This document shows positions 36,200-45,900 of a stretch of 64,000 bases of DNA, in pieces (position 1 is the stretch's first letter; each line of letters opens with the position of its first letter). Source of the stretch: Enterovibrio paralichthyis (GTDB lineage: Bacteria; Pseudomonadota; Gammaproteobacteria; Enterobacterales; Vibrionaceae); NCBI RefSeq assembly GCF_019209835.1, contig NZ_JAHUTS010000021.1, positions 1 through 64,000 on the forward strand, read 5' to 3'. A program made the position numbers and the translations under genes. A model generated the notes under the pieces. That model was not told the DNA's origin and did not search any database. It saw only the letters and a program-made list of their open reading frames with translations.

Positions 36200-36901
36200 A
36201 TGAAAATCGGTATTATCGGCGCGATGGAGCAGGAAGTTACCCTGCTGAAAAACAAAATGAATAACTGCCAGTTGCAGGAAATTGCAGGCTGCAAATTCTA
36301 CACCGGCGATCTGAACGGCACCAATGTGGTACTGCTGCAGTCAGGCATCGGTAAAGTGGCCGCGGCCGTAGGCACCTCTGTCTTGCTGGAGCGCTTCAAA
36401 CCTAGCGTAGTGATCAACACCGGTTCTGCGGGCGGTTTTGATGCCAGCCTGAACCTGGGTGACGTGGTTATCTCAACAGACGTGGCTTACCACGATGCTG
36501 ACGTGACTGCATTTGGTTACACCATGGGTCAAATGGCTGGCCAGCCAGCGACTTTCGCGTCTGATGCAAAACTGATGGACGTTGCCGAGCAAGCGCTCGC
36601 AGCCATGGAGCCAGCTCCTCACGCGGTACGTGGCCTGATCTGCACCGGTGACGCATTCGTTCACACTGCGGAAAAACAAAACTTCATCCGTCAGCATTTC
36701 CCGAACGTGATTGCGGTAGAAATGGAAGCAGCAGCGATTGCACAGGCGTGTCACCAGTTCAAAGTGCCGTTTGTGGTTGTACGTGCCATTTCTGACGTTG
36801 CCGACAAAGAATCACCAATGACGTTTGACGAGTTCCTGCCACTGGCGGCGAAAAGCTCAAGCGCCATGGTTGAGAAAATGGTTGAGCTGCTGAAAGCATA
36901 A
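36200..36901 (+). CDS. mtnN: 5'-methylthioadenosine/S-adenosylhomocysteine nucleosidase
   Basis: Splits methylthioadenosine, S-adenosylhomocysteine and 5'-deoxyadenosine into adenine and the thiopentose; the product from SAH feeds LuxS and autoinducer-2 synthesis. The 233-residue protein starts MKIGIIGAMEQEVTLL with Glu12 in the catalytic position, and has the GSAGGFD and VEMEAAAIAQ blocks and the catalytic Asp in AISDVADKES. It is the first gene of an operon with the CbiB-like gene and btuF: its stop overlaps the next start (TAATG). In E. coli mtnN-btuF-yadS are likewise together. Confidence 0.96.
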   Translation: MKIGIIGAMEQEVTLLKNKMNNCQLQEIAGCKFYTGDLNGTNVVLLQSGIGKVAAAVGTSVLLERFKPSVVINTGSAGGFDASLNLGDVVISTDVAYHDADVTAFGYTMGQMAGQPATFASDAKLMDVAEQALAAMEPAPHAVRGLICTGDAFVHTAEKQNFIRQHFPNVIAVEMEAAAIAQACHQFKVPFVVVRAISDVADKESPMTFDEFLPLAAKSSSAMVEKMVELLKA

Positions 36902-37866
36902 TGACCGATCTCCCCACGCCGTTTGACGCCTTGCTGGATCACACCGCCTTGCTCGCGATGTGGGGAGCTCTTCTTTTGCACTGGTTTTTTCCGGTGCCTG
37001 CCGATATCAGCCCGCTTACCCTCTGGCGGCGTGTCGCTGATGCCATCTCAGCCAAAGTCAATCACCTCGAAGACGACCCACAGCAACAGAAACTCTCCGG
37101 CCTTTTAGCCATGGCTATTATGTGGCTGACAGTTGCTGTATTGCTGCTTGCCTTGAAGCAACTGGTCTGGATTAACTGGCTTTTCGATGGCCTGTTGCTC
37201 TGGTTTGCACTTGGCTGGAAACCGCTGACGCGACTCGCTATACAAATCGAACAGGCACTGACACGCGAAGACAAACCACTAGCCCGTACCTTGCTCGCCA
37301 AGGCGCTGAACCGTGAAACGCAATCACTCTCTCCTGTTGGCATTGCCAAGGCGGGGTGTGAAACCTTGCTGATAGGCTATGCACGAGGACTGATTGGCGT
37401 GCTGTTCTGGTATGCCATTGCCGGAGGCATAGGCGCATTTCTCTACGCGCTGGTGGTACAACTGACCCGCGCCTGGCCACCACGCCGCTTTGAATTCGCC
37501 GAATTTGGCCTGCCCGCAGCATCCTTTTTGGCTCTGTTAGATTGGGTTCCATCAAGACTGTTTGCCTTGTTGATAGCCGCCGGACACCGCTTTGAACCGG
37601 CACTGACCGCAATCCGAAAACAGGGACAGGAGTGGTCTGCGAACGGTGCAGGCTGGCTGCTTGCCGGAACCGGCGCCAAGTTCCAGCTCTCCCTGGGTGG
37701 CCCTGCGATTTACGACAGCGAAAAATGCCCACGTCCCAATATTGGCGGTGAGATCTCCCCTTCCGCTCTGCATCTGGCGCTGCTCAACCAGTCGCTGAAA
37801 CAAAAAGCCCTGCTGTGGCTGCTTATCCAAAGTTTCCTGATGTGGTTCGCCCACGGATTATTATGA
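36901..37866 (+). CDS. CbiB/CobD-family cobalamin biosynthesis-like membrane protein
   Basis: 321-residue membrane protein resembling adenosylcobinamide-phosphate synthase (CbiB): hydrophobic segments at about 70-100 and 155-190, the charged central part, and C-terminal segment GGPAIYDSEKCPRPNIGGEISPSA that resembles the family's LGGPxxY...RP motif. True CbiB attaches aminopropanol phosphate to cobyric acid. No other cobalamin-synthesis gene is in the window, so a salvage role with BtuF is likely, or a different activity. It overlaps mtnN by 1 nt and btuF by 4 nt, showing tight coupling. Confidence 0.7.
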   Translation: MTDLPTPFDALLDHTALLAMWGALLLHWFFPVPADISPLTLWRRVADAISAKVNHLEDDPQQQKLSGLLAMAIMWLTVAVLLLALKQLVWINWLFDGLLLWFALGWKPLTRLAIQIEQALTREDKPLARTLLAKALNRETQSLSPVGIAKAGCETLLIGYARGLIGVLFWYAIAGGIGAFLYALVVQLTRAWPPRRFEFAEFGLPAASFLALLDWVPSRLFALLIAAGHRFEPALTAIRKQGQEWSANGAGWLLAGTGAKFQLSLGGPAIYDSEKCPRPNIGGEISPSALHLALLNQSLKQKALLWLLIQSFLMWFAHGLL

Positions 37867-38687
37867 TGTCCAGATTTTTATTTGCCTTACTTCTGCTGCC
37901 AACACTGGCAGTGGCAGCGCCGCTGCGCGTGATCAGCCTGTCCCCACACACCACAGAACTTGCCTATGAAGCCGGACTGGGTGACAACCTGATCGCGGTC
38001 AGCGCGCATAGTGATTATCCGCCGGAAGCACTGGAATTGGAGCAGGTTGCCAACTACCGTGGCATCAATATTGAGCGGGTTGTAACCCTAAAGCCTGATT
38101 TGGTGCTGGCATGGAAAGGCGGAAATCCTGATAAAGAATTGGCTAAGCTTGAGCGGCTCGGTATTGAGGTGTTTTACTCCAATCCCCATTCGCTGTATGA
38201 CGCTGCCGATAACATTGAAAAACTCGGCAAATGGTCAGCCGATCCTTCGGTGGCAAAAGCGCGTGCGGACGCAGTTCGTAAAGAGCTGGCAGCAATTGAA
38301 GCCAGTCAGCAAGGAAAAGTGAAAGTCCCCTACTTCTACCAATTGAGTGATTCCCCGCTGCTAACAAACAATGGTGAACACTGGCCTCAGCCCCTTTTCT
38401 CACTTTGCGGCGGCGAGAACATCTTTGCCAGCAGTGCAGCGCCCTATCCTCAGGTCAACATCGAGCAGATTGTGGTAAAAGCGCCACAAGCCATTTTCTA
38501 CCCTGCCGCCAATACTCAAGTGCCACAAAGCTGGGAGAAATGGCAAGACTTTGTCCCCGCAGTAAAAAACCACGCTATCTTTGCCATAACAGGGGATTGG
38601 CTTAACCGGCCAACACCACGCGCACTGAAAGCGGTGAAGCAAATCTGTGCCGCTCTGGACAGCGTAAGAAGCGATCTCGGTCACTAA
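37863..38687 (+). CDS. btuF: Vitamin B12 periplasmic binding protein
   Basis: Periplasmic cobalamin-binding protein for the BtuCD transporter. The 274-residue precursor has a signal peptide (MMSRFLFALLLLPTLAVAA) and the family start PLRVISLSPHTTELAYEAGLGDNLIAVSAHSDYP, with NYRGINIERVVTLKPDLVLAW following. The start at 37863 forms an ATGA overlap with the preceding stop; the frame is open upstream inside the CbiB-like gene but would place residues before the signal peptide. BtuC and BtuD are not in the window. Confidence 0.93.
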   Translation: MMSRFLFALLLLPTLAVAAPLRVISLSPHTTELAYEAGLGDNLIAVSAHSDYPPEALELEQVANYRGINIERVVTLKPDLVLAWKGGNPDKELAKLERLGIEVFYSNPHSLYDAADNIEKLGKWSADPSVAKARADAVRKELAAIEASQQGKVKVPYFYQLSDSPLLTNNGEHWPQPLFSLCGGENIFASSAAPYPQVNIEQIVVKAPQAIFYPAANTQVPQSWEKWQDFVPAVKNHAIFAITGDWLNRPTPRALKAVKQICAALDSVRSDLGH

Positions 38688-38791
38688 TTCAAACACTGGC
38701 AGCGCACCGCGTGACGTCGCCGATTGCCCGTAAGGATCTTTTACGTAAAATCGCGCGCGCTTAACTGAAATAAGGGATGAAACAGCGCGTT

Positions 38792-39403
38792 ATGCTTCTC
38801 TATATCTTGGACATGTTCGGTACTGCCGTGTTTGCTATTTCCGGCGTGCTGCTTGCCAGTAAACTTCGAATGGATCCCTTCGGGATGATTGTACTGGCCA
38901 TGGTGACAGCCATTGGCGGGGGCACTATCCGCGATATGGTTCTGGGTGCCACACCCGTGTTCTGGGTCACCCAAACCGAATATCTTTGGGTTATCCTCGC
39001 CACGTGTGTCTTGTCGATTGTGCTGATCCGTCATCCCCGTCGCCTGCCTTGGTACGTCCTGCCGGTTGCCGATGCGATTGGTCTAGCCGTGTTTGTTGCG
39101 ATTGGTGTCGATAAGGCGCTGAGCTATGGCGCATCGCCAATGGTTGCTGTGATCATGGGTGTGCTGACTGGCTGCGGCGGCGGTATTATCCGTGACGTAC
39201 TGGCGCGCGAAATCCCAATGATTTTCCGCACCGAGGTGTATGCCACCGCCTGTATTGCCGGCGGCATGATGCATACCCTGGCGCTCGCTGCCAATGCGGA
39301 TGTTGAACTGGCATCCATCGCAGGCATGATCACCACCCTGCTTATCCGGCTTGCAGCGATTCGCTGGCACTTATCCCTTCCGGTTTTTGGCAGCGGAAAG
39401 TAA
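38792..39403 (+). CDS. yadS: TRIC-type UPF0126 membrane protein YadS
   Basis: Polytopic inner-membrane protein with an internal repeat: GGGTIRDM in the first half and GGGIIRDV in the second, the hallmark of the UPF0126/TRIC cation-channel family. The start at 38792 (MLLYILDMFGTAVFAISG) corresponds to the E. coli YadS N-terminus; an ATG at 38777 adds five residues but directly abuts the AAGGG binding site, so it is less likely, though spacing to 38792 is long. It follows btuF by about 100 nt. The gene is next to btuF and mtnN in E. coli too. Substrate unknown (a role in glycine or cation flux has been proposed for relatives). Confidence 0.88.
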   Translation: MLLYILDMFGTAVFAISGVLLASKLRMDPFGMIVLAMVTAIGGGTIRDMVLGATPVFWVTQTEYLWVILATCVLSIVLIRHPRRLPWYVLPVADAIGLAVFVAIGVDKALSYGASPMVAVIMGVLTGCGGGIIRDVLAREIPMIFRTEVYATACIAGGMMHTLALAANADVELASIAGMITTLLIRLAAIRWHLSLPVFGSGK

Positions 39404-39424
39404 CGCCTCCTTCTTCTTCACTGG

Positions 39425-39444
39425 AACGCGCCTCAGGGCGCGTT
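39425..39444 (+). terminator. Terminator after yadS
   Basis: Stem AACGCGCC / GGCGCGTT with a tcag loop followed by TTTC. Confidence 0.85.
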
Positions 39445-39541
39445 TTTCATTGCGCCAAAACCTTAAGCACGTTCTCACCGTGTTTCACGCCAAACCTATT
39501 CGCTGTCTCAACTTTCCACTTCTGTGTAGCAATTGCAGCAA

Positions 39542-39567
39542 TTAAGTAAACCACTAACTTTACTTAA
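39542..39567. promoter_or_regulatory. Operator-like inverted repeat ahead of the VOC gene
   Basis: TTAAGTAAA and TTTACTTAA form a perfect 9-bp inverted repeat with an 8-nt spacer, overlapping the -35 region. The sequence TAACTTTAC within it recurs directly at 39596-39604. The arrangement suggests a dimeric repressor or activator site. Confidence 0.55.
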
Positions 39568-39591
39568 CTCGATACCAGCCTATTATATAAA
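39564..39591 (+). promoter_or_regulatory. Putative promoter of the VOC gene
   Basis: TTAACT (39564-39569) and TATAAA (39586-39591), 16-nt spacer, start about 30 nt before the coding region. The inverted repeat covers the -35. Confidence 0.45.
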
Positions 39592-39626
39592 CAAATAACT
39601 TTACATAGCCAAAGGAAAGCACCGCC

Positions 39627-40043
39627 ATGAACAGTTACGTCGAACACGCCAATATCACAGTGAGCGATCTGAAAAACACCATCCATTTTTTGCAAACCGC
39701 CCTGCCTGATTTTCATGTCCGTGGGGAAGGATGCAGCGAACTTTATGACTGGTGCCATATCGGCACAGACACCAGCTATATCGCTCTGCAAGAAGTGGTG
39801 ATAGACAAACCGGTCGAGCGCATTCCTTACCGCCAGTTAGGGGTAAACCATATCGGTCTGGTGGTCAGCGATGCGCAGTCAGCCGCCCAAAGATTGCACG
39901 AAGCAGGCTATGAAGAAGTGTCATTTGATGAAACCCATCCCGCCCGCAAACGCGCTTATTTCTTTGACGCGGATGGCATTGAGTGGGAGTTCATCGAGTA
40001 CTTGTCCGATGAAGCGGAAAGCCGTAATGACTACACACTTTAA
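39627..40043 (+). CDS. VOC-family (glyoxalase-like) protein
   Basis: 138-residue protein of the vicinal oxygen chelate superfamily. The first half begins MNSYVEHANITVSDLKNTIHFLQTALPDF and the second has LGVNHIGLVVSDAQSAAQRLHEAGYEE and FDADGIEWEFIEYLS, the two beta-alpha-beta-beta-beta modules with metal-ligand positions (His8, Glu near 52, His75, Glu at 126). Such proteins include glyoxalases, dioxygenases and antibiotic-resistance proteins; the substrate cannot be told. AAAGGAAAGC precedes the ATG. It appears monocistronic, behind a well-formed operator-like repeat. Confidence 0.8.
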   Translation: MNSYVEHANITVSDLKNTIHFLQTALPDFHVRGEGCSELYDWCHIGTDTSYIALQEVVIDKPVERIPYRQLGVNHIGLVVSDAQSAAQRLHEAGYEEVSFDETHPARKRAYFFDADGIEWEFIEYLSDEAESRNDYTL

Positions 40044-40056
40044 GTTCGGGAGCTAA

Positions 40057-40103
40057 CTAAGCGCAAAACAGCTTAGCGAAAGGGGAGCTTATCGTTAGAT
40101 AAG
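40057..40103 (+). repeat. Two hairpins after the VOC gene
   Basis: CTAAGC / GCTTAG (40057-40076) and CTTATC-gtta-GATAAG (40088-40103) follow the VOC stop. Neither has a proper plus-strand T-tract. They may protect the 3' end of the message or help end it. Confidence 0.4.
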
Positions 40104-40104
40104 A

Positions 40105-40124
40105 AAAAGGCGCCAATCGGCGCC
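40105..40124 (-). terminator. Terminator of tyrS
   Basis: On the minus strand GGCGCC-gatt-GGCGCC is followed by TTTTTC, about 10 nt after the tyrS stop. Confidence 0.8.
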
Positions 40125-40134
40125 CTTTCTCAGA

Positions 40135-41322
40135 TTATGCCAGCGTGATACGGGCAAATTTGCGTTTACCAACCTGGTAAACTGCGGTACCCGCTGCCGG
40201 TACCAGCTTGGTATCTTCAACTTTCTCGCCGTCGATACGAACACCGCCACCGCGGATCTGACGCATCGCATCAGAGGTTGACGCCACCAGACCGGCATCT
40301 TTCAGCAGGTTGGCAATCGCTGCGCCTTGCTCGAAAGAGAACTCAGGCATTTCATCCGGCATCGCACCTTTCTGGAAGCGGTTGATAAACTCAGCTTCTG
40401 CAGCATCTGCATCTGCTTCTGAATGGAAGCGCGCGATGATTTCTTTTGCCAGCAGGATCTTCACATCGCGCGGGTTCTTACCGTTTGCAATGTCGTCTTT
40501 AAACTGGGCAATTTCTTCCAGCGGACGGAAAGAAAGCAGCTCGTAGTAGTTCCACATCAGATCATCAGAGATAGACATGATCTTACCGAACATCTCTGTC
40601 GGCGTATCACTGATACCGATGTAGTTGTGCGCCGATTTGGACATTTTCTTCACGCCGTCCAGACCCACCAGCAGAGGCATGGTGATCACAACTTGTTGCG
40701 ACTGACCATTTTGCTTTTGCAGTTCACGGCCCATCAGCAGGTTGAATTTCTGGTCAGTACCGCCCAGCTCAACGTCAGCTTGCAGCGCGACTGAGTCATA
40801 ACCTTGCAGGAGCGGATAAATGAACTCGTGAATAGCGATTGGCTGGTTGCTGCTGTAACGTTTTTTGAAATCGTCACGCTCAAGCATACGGGCAACGGTG
40901 GAGCTTGCAGCCAGACGGATCATGCCATCTGTACCCAGCTCACTCAGCCAGCTTGAGTTAAATTCCACGCGGGTTTTTGCCGGATCAAGAATCTTAAAGA
41001 TCTGCTCTTTGTAGGTTTCTGCATTTTTCAGAACCTGTTCACGCGTCAATGGTGGACGGGTGGTGTTTTTACCACTTGGGTCGCCTACCATCGCGGTATA
41101 GTCACCGATCAGGAAGATAACTTCATGGCCCAGCTCCTGGAAGGCACGCAGTTTATTCATGATCACTGTGTGACCCAGATGAATATCCGGTGCCGTTGGA
41201 TCCGCGCCCAACTTGATACGAAGAGGACGGTTCTCTTTCAGTTTTGCAATGAGTTCCGCTTCAGGAATCAACTCCTCAACGCCACGCTTAATTTCAGCTA
41301 GCGCAGCTTCAATGCTTGCCAT
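40135..41322 (-). CDS. tyrS: Tyrosyl-tRNA synthetase
   Basis: Class I aminoacyl-tRNA synthetase that charges tRNA-Tyr. The 395-residue protein has the HIGH-type motif as HLGHT (in GADPTAPDIHLGHTVIMN) and the KMSKS motif intact (KKMSKSAHNY), with a C-terminal S4 RNA-binding domain (ASTSDAMRQIRGGGVRIDGEK). It belongs to the second bacterial TyrRS subfamily, different from E. coli TyrS. The ATG at 41322 (MASIEAALAEIK) follows GGGAGCGA and is preferred to an upstream in-frame start at 41349. Divergent from the M23 peptidase gene. Confidence 0.96.
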   Translation of the reverse strand: MASIEAALAEIKRGVEELIPEAELIAKLKENRPLRIKLGADPTAPDIHLGHTVIMNKLRAFQELGHEVIFLIGDYTAMVGDPSGKNTTRPPLTREQVLKNAETYKEQIFKILDPAKTRVEFNSSWLSELGTDGMIRLAASSTVARMLERDDFKKRYSSNQPIAIHEFIYPLLQGYDSVALQADVELGGTDQKFNLLMGRELQKQNGQSQQVVITMPLLVGLDGVKKMSKSAHNYIGISDTPTEMFGKIMSISDDLMWNYYELLSFRPLEEIAQFKDDIANGKNPRDVKILLAKEIIARFHSEADADAAEAEFINRFQKGAMPDEMPEFSFEQGAAIANLLKDAGLVASTSDAMRQIRGGGVRIDGEKVEDTKLVPAAGTAVYQVGKRKFARITLA

Positions 41323-41551
41323 ATTTAATCGCTCCCACAGAATCGGCATTTTTTAGTAAGCCGACATACTACTTGAATAGCGATGGTTTTTGAAAGCAGT
41401 TAGACTTGTTATATCCAAACAACCTGAATGCTCTCGAGTTCCAGCGTCTGGATAGAGATACAACAAGGGATTTACCGGCCAATCGGTTTTATCGAGGGAG
41501 TTGGCATCAACGTTATCCCCACAACGTTCATTTTTATAACGACTGTTTTTA

Positions 41552-42871
41552 ATGCCTGTTAAACATATTGCTGCGCTACCAAGGTTCCACCAAATCTTGA
41601 TCATGGCGATCAGTGCCCTTGTGGTACTGCTTATCCTGTTGCCAACGAAAACTCCTGCCCAACACCCTGACGCAAAGTTTGAGGTTGGAAAGTTATATCC
41701 TGTTCCTTTAGACACGGTTGCCCTGCTGCCTCCTGAAAATGAGCAGCGCAATGTCTCGGCCAACGCGCCGCTGGAATGGCAAAAATTCAAAGTACAGGCT
41801 GGTGACAGCCTGGCCGGTATATTCGACCGCGTCGGCATCAGCCCAACGACGCTTTACCGTTTAATTAACAGTGACACGGAAACCAAATCCCTCGCATCGC
41901 TGAAAATTGGTGATGAAATTCATCTCGGCTTTGACGAAAACGGCCTTTTCACCCAATTGGTACAACCTAAAAATGCCAACGAAAGATTGATCGTTACCCG
42001 TATTGGTGACGAATTTTTCTCGAAAAAAGAGTCCAAACAGGTAGATACCCAGGTCAATTTCGCCTCGGCCACTATCACATCCAGTTTCTGGAATGCCGGG
42101 GTCAATGCCGGGCTCAATGCCAACCAAATTATGGAACTCGCCGGTATTTTCGGCTGGGATATCGACTTCGCGCTGGATATTCGCCAAGGCGACAAATTTG
42201 CCGTGTTGTTTGAAGAGCGTTTGGTGGAAGGCGAAATGATTGGCCGCGGCGACATTCTGGCTGCCACATTCACTAACCAGGGTGAAACCTTTACCGCGAT
42301 CCGCTCAGAATCCGGCAAGTATTACGACGAAAAAGGCCGAGCGATGAGAAAAGCGTTCCTGCGCTCGCCGGTTAACTTCCGCTATGTCAGCTCGAACTTC
42401 AATCCCCGCCGCCTGCACCCGGTTACCGGCGCAGTAAAAGCACACCGCGGCACGGACTACGTCGCGCCAGTTGGCACCCCTATCTGGGCAGCCGGTGATG
42501 GCGTAGTGATGAAATCGGCCTACAACAAGTTCAACGGCAACTATGTGTTTATCCGACACAGTTCCACGTACATCACCAAGTATCTGCACCTCACTAAACG
42601 CAAGGTGAAAACCGGTCAGCGTGTAAAACAGGGACAAACCATTGGTACCCTGGGGGGAACCGGGCGCGTAACGGGCCCGCATCTGCACTATGAATTTTTG
42701 GTGAACGGTGTGCACAAGAATCCGCGTACGGTGAAACTGCCACAATCAAAGTCACTGACCGGCAAAGAGAAAACTGCGTTTATCGAACTGGCGAAAGACC
42801 GTATGGCGCAGCTGAATAAATTTGAACAGCTTCTGGCCTCTATCGGCACTATCGAGCGAATAGCGTCCTAG
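41552..42871 (+). CDS. M23 murein endopeptidase, MepM/Shy-like
   Basis: Periplasmic zinc endopeptidase expected to cut peptide cross-links of murein during growth. The 439-residue protein has an N-terminal membrane segment (about 15-31), an OapA/LysM-like domain (76-130, FKVQAGDSLAGIFDRVG), a linker domain, and a C-terminal M23 (LytM) domain with zinc ligands His298 and Asp302 (HRGTD) and His379 (GPHLHYEF), plus His346. All catalytic residues are present. The start codon lacks a clear ribosome-binding site. The gene diverges from tyrS; the V. cholerae endopeptidase ShyC is, as I recall, in the same place beside tyrS. Confidence 0.9.
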   Translation: MPVKHIAALPRFHQILIMAISALVVLLILLPTKTPAQHPDAKFEVGKLYPVPLDTVALLPPENEQRNVSANAPLEWQKFKVQAGDSLAGIFDRVGISPTTLYRLINSDTETKSLASLKIGDEIHLGFDENGLFTQLVQPKNANERLIVTRIGDEFFSKKESKQVDTQVNFASATITSSFWNAGVNAGLNANQIMELAGIFGWDIDFALDIRQGDKFAVLFEERLVEGEMIGRGDILAATFTNQGETFTAIRSESGKYYDEKGRAMRKAFLRSPVNFRYVSSNFNPRRLHPVTGAVKAHRGTDYVAPVGTPIWAAGDGVVMKSAYNKFNGNYVFIRHSSTYITKYLHLTKRKVKTGQRVKQGQTIGTLGGTGRVTGPHLHYEFLVNGVHKNPRTVKLPQSKSLTGKEKTAFIELAKDRMAQLNKFEQLLASIGTIERIAS

Positions 42872-42885
42872 GTTGGCTCCAAAAG

Positions 42886-42913
42886 AAAAAGCAGCATTTT
42901 TTTGCTGCTTTTT
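42886..42913. terminator. Terminator between the M23 gene and the RND pump
   Basis: AAAAAGCAGCA (42886-42896) pairs with TGCTGCTTTTT (42903-42913); A- and T-runs on either side suit both convergent genes. Confidence 0.85.
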
Positions 42914-42928
42914 TTCGTTTTGTTCCGG

Positions 42929-45900
42929 CTAGGACTGAAGTTCTGCTTCCCGGTATGCGGCTGACTGCCCGGCTTTCCCCTCGCTTTGTGGATCGACCAG
43001 AATATCATGGTTATCTTCGTCTTCGCTGTTCGCCTTACTTCGCTCTCTTGCCAGCATCAGCAGACAGGGCGTCAGCACCAGGGTCAGTACCGTTGAAAAT
43101 GCCAGTCCACCAGCCACTGCGGTCGCCAGTTGTGACCACCACTGGGTGCTCGGCGCACCGAACTCAATGCCGCGGTTAACCAGATCAACATTCATCTCCA
43201 GTACCATAGGCATCAAGCCCAGGATGGTCGTAACCGTGGTGAGCAACACAGGACGCAGACGCTGGGCACCGGTGCGCAAAATGGCATCCACTTTCTCCAG
43301 CCCGCGTTTTCGCAGTACGTTGTAGGTATCAATCAGCACAATGTTGTTGTTCACCACAATGCCCGCCAGAGTAATCACCCCGACCCCGGACATGATGACG
43401 CCGAATGGACGCTGGAATATCAACAGGCCAAGGAATACCCCCACGGTTGAAAACAGCACGGCGCTCAGGATCAAAAACGCCTGATAAAAACTGTTGAACT
43501 GAGTGATCAGAATAATCGCCATTGCGCCAAGCGCTGCAAGGAATGCCGTCATCAGGAAGGCAGAGCTTTCGTCCTGCTCCTCATTCTGCCCCCGTATTGT
43601 CACTTTCACGTCATGAGGCAGACCCAGCGCTTCAATCTGTTCATTGAGGCCCGGCAATTCCAGGCTGAGGTTATACCCTTCGGCCATGTCCGCCATCACC
43701 TTGCTCACCCGTTTACCATCAACCCGGTCAATATTGCCCTGTTTCTGCTCAGGCTTGATCCTGGCGAAGTTGGTGATCGGTATCAGGCCATAGGTGGTTT
43801 TCACCCTGAGTTCATCAAAGCGCCCGATATCGCGCTTATCCTCGGGATAGCGCACCAGAATATCGACTTCCTCACTGGCATCATCCGGCAGGTAATCCCC
43901 AATTTTCAGACCATTCGTCACAAACTGTACTGTGTTACCCACCAGGGTAGCATCGGCACCGAAACGCGCTGCATCTTCCCGGTCAATATCGATAGACCAG
44001 TCAATGCCTGGCTTAGTCAGGGTATCGCTGAAATTGGTATAAGCCGGACTTTGTTCCAGTAGCGCCCTGACCTGAAGCGCGGCGGGGGCAATCAACTGGC
44101 TGTTCGCGGCACTGATTTCAATTGACAGGTCATGCTCGCTCGGTGGCCCGGCCTGGGGCTTTTTAAACTCAAGCTCTATCCCGGCAATATCGGCCGTTTT
44201 CTCCCGCAACTCTTCGATGATAAACGCCACTTTACGGCGCTCCTGCCACGCTACCAGCTTCATCTGGATGACACCAATCTCATCCTGACCACCGGTTCGG
44301 GTATATACGCTTTCAATTTCATCCATGCCGAGGACGCGCTGTTCGACTTCTTTCATCAACGCGTCTTTCTCATAGATAGAAAGGTCACCATAAGCACGTA
44401 CTTTGATGTTAAACGACGGCGGATCCACATCCGGGAAGAATTCAGTGCCCAGACCGGATTTGGCATAGGCAAACCCGACGCCGGCGGCCACCAGCAAAGC
44501 TGCGATCAATATTTTCACGGGATGACGGATGGCGATGGAAAGCGTGTTGATATATGCCCTGGTAATCCCCTGCGCCTTCGAGAAGTCCCCGTCCTCCAGC
44601 GCATGGATTCTCGCCTGTTGCTCGCTTGATAGTGGCAATGGCTTACCAATTAAACTTCCCAGTACAGGCACAAATAACAGAGCCATTGCCAATGAGGCAG
44701 ACAGGGTCGCTATCAGGGTAAGCGGCATGTATCCCATAAATTCGCCGGTGATCCCCGGCCAAAAAAGCAGGGGCGCAAAAGCCGCCAGTGTGGTTGCTGT
44801 CGAGGCAATGATGGGCCAAGCCATACGGTGCGCCGCTTCCCGGAATGCCTGAGTTCGCTGGATACCTTCACGCATCCGCCTATCGGCGTATTCGGTGACT
44901 ACAATAGCGCCGTCCACCAACAGACCAACCGCCATGATGAGCGAGAAAAGCACCACGATATTGATGGTCAATCCTGCCAGCGAGAGCACCACTAAGCCAG
45001 TCAGGAAAGAGCCGGGAATGGAAACGCCAACCAGAAACGCCGTCCGTGCACCCAGAATCGCGATGATAACAATCACCACCAGCAAGATTGCCGAGAGGAT
45101 ATTGTTTTGCAGATCTGTCAGCATCAGGCGCACATCTTCAGAGCCATCCCAGGTATATTTCACCTGCAGTGCCTGCGGCCAAATGACGGTTTGCTGCGCT
45201 TCGGCCATCACCGCCTTGACCAGCTCTACCGTCTCGATGATGTTTTCCCCGGCGCGTTTTTTTACGTCCAACACTACCGCAGGCTTTCCATCCAAACGAG
45301 CAAAACTTTCTGGGTCTTTAAAACTTCGGCGTACCTCGGCCACGTCAGCCACCGTGACGACCCGCGAGCCATCAATTTTGATGGGCAGGGTCAACACATC
45401 CTGAACCGTTTCAAAAACAGACGGCACTTTGACGGAGAAGCGGCCGTAACCTGTATCCACATATCCGGCAGCGACCACACGGTTGTTCCGTGCCACCAGA
45501 TTGAATATATCCTGCTGATCGAGCCCGTAGCTTTCGAGCAGCAGCGGCTCAACAATGATTTCAACCACATCATCACGGTCACCGGCAATGTCCACTTCCA
45601 GCACCTGTTTGAAGCCTTCCAGCGTTTCCTGAAGCTCACGGGCGACACGGACGATGGCCCGCTCAGACACATCGCCGTATAGGGCGATGGAAAGCACGGG
45701 CTGCATATTGGCAAAGGTGACTTCATTGACGGTTGGCTCGTCGCTGTCATCCGGCAGGCGGGGTTTGACCAAATCCACGGCTTCACGTACGTCCGCCATG
45801 GCCTGGTCGAGATCGACGCCCACGTTGAACTCCAGCGTGACCGAAGCATGGCCTTCAGAGGCGGTGGCGGTCATCTCTTTGATGCCTTCAATAGAGCGGA

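Noticed and set aside
40057..40103. Terminator for the VOC gene
   Set aside because: The hairpins are perfect but lack T-tracts on the plus strand, so they are listed as repeats instead.
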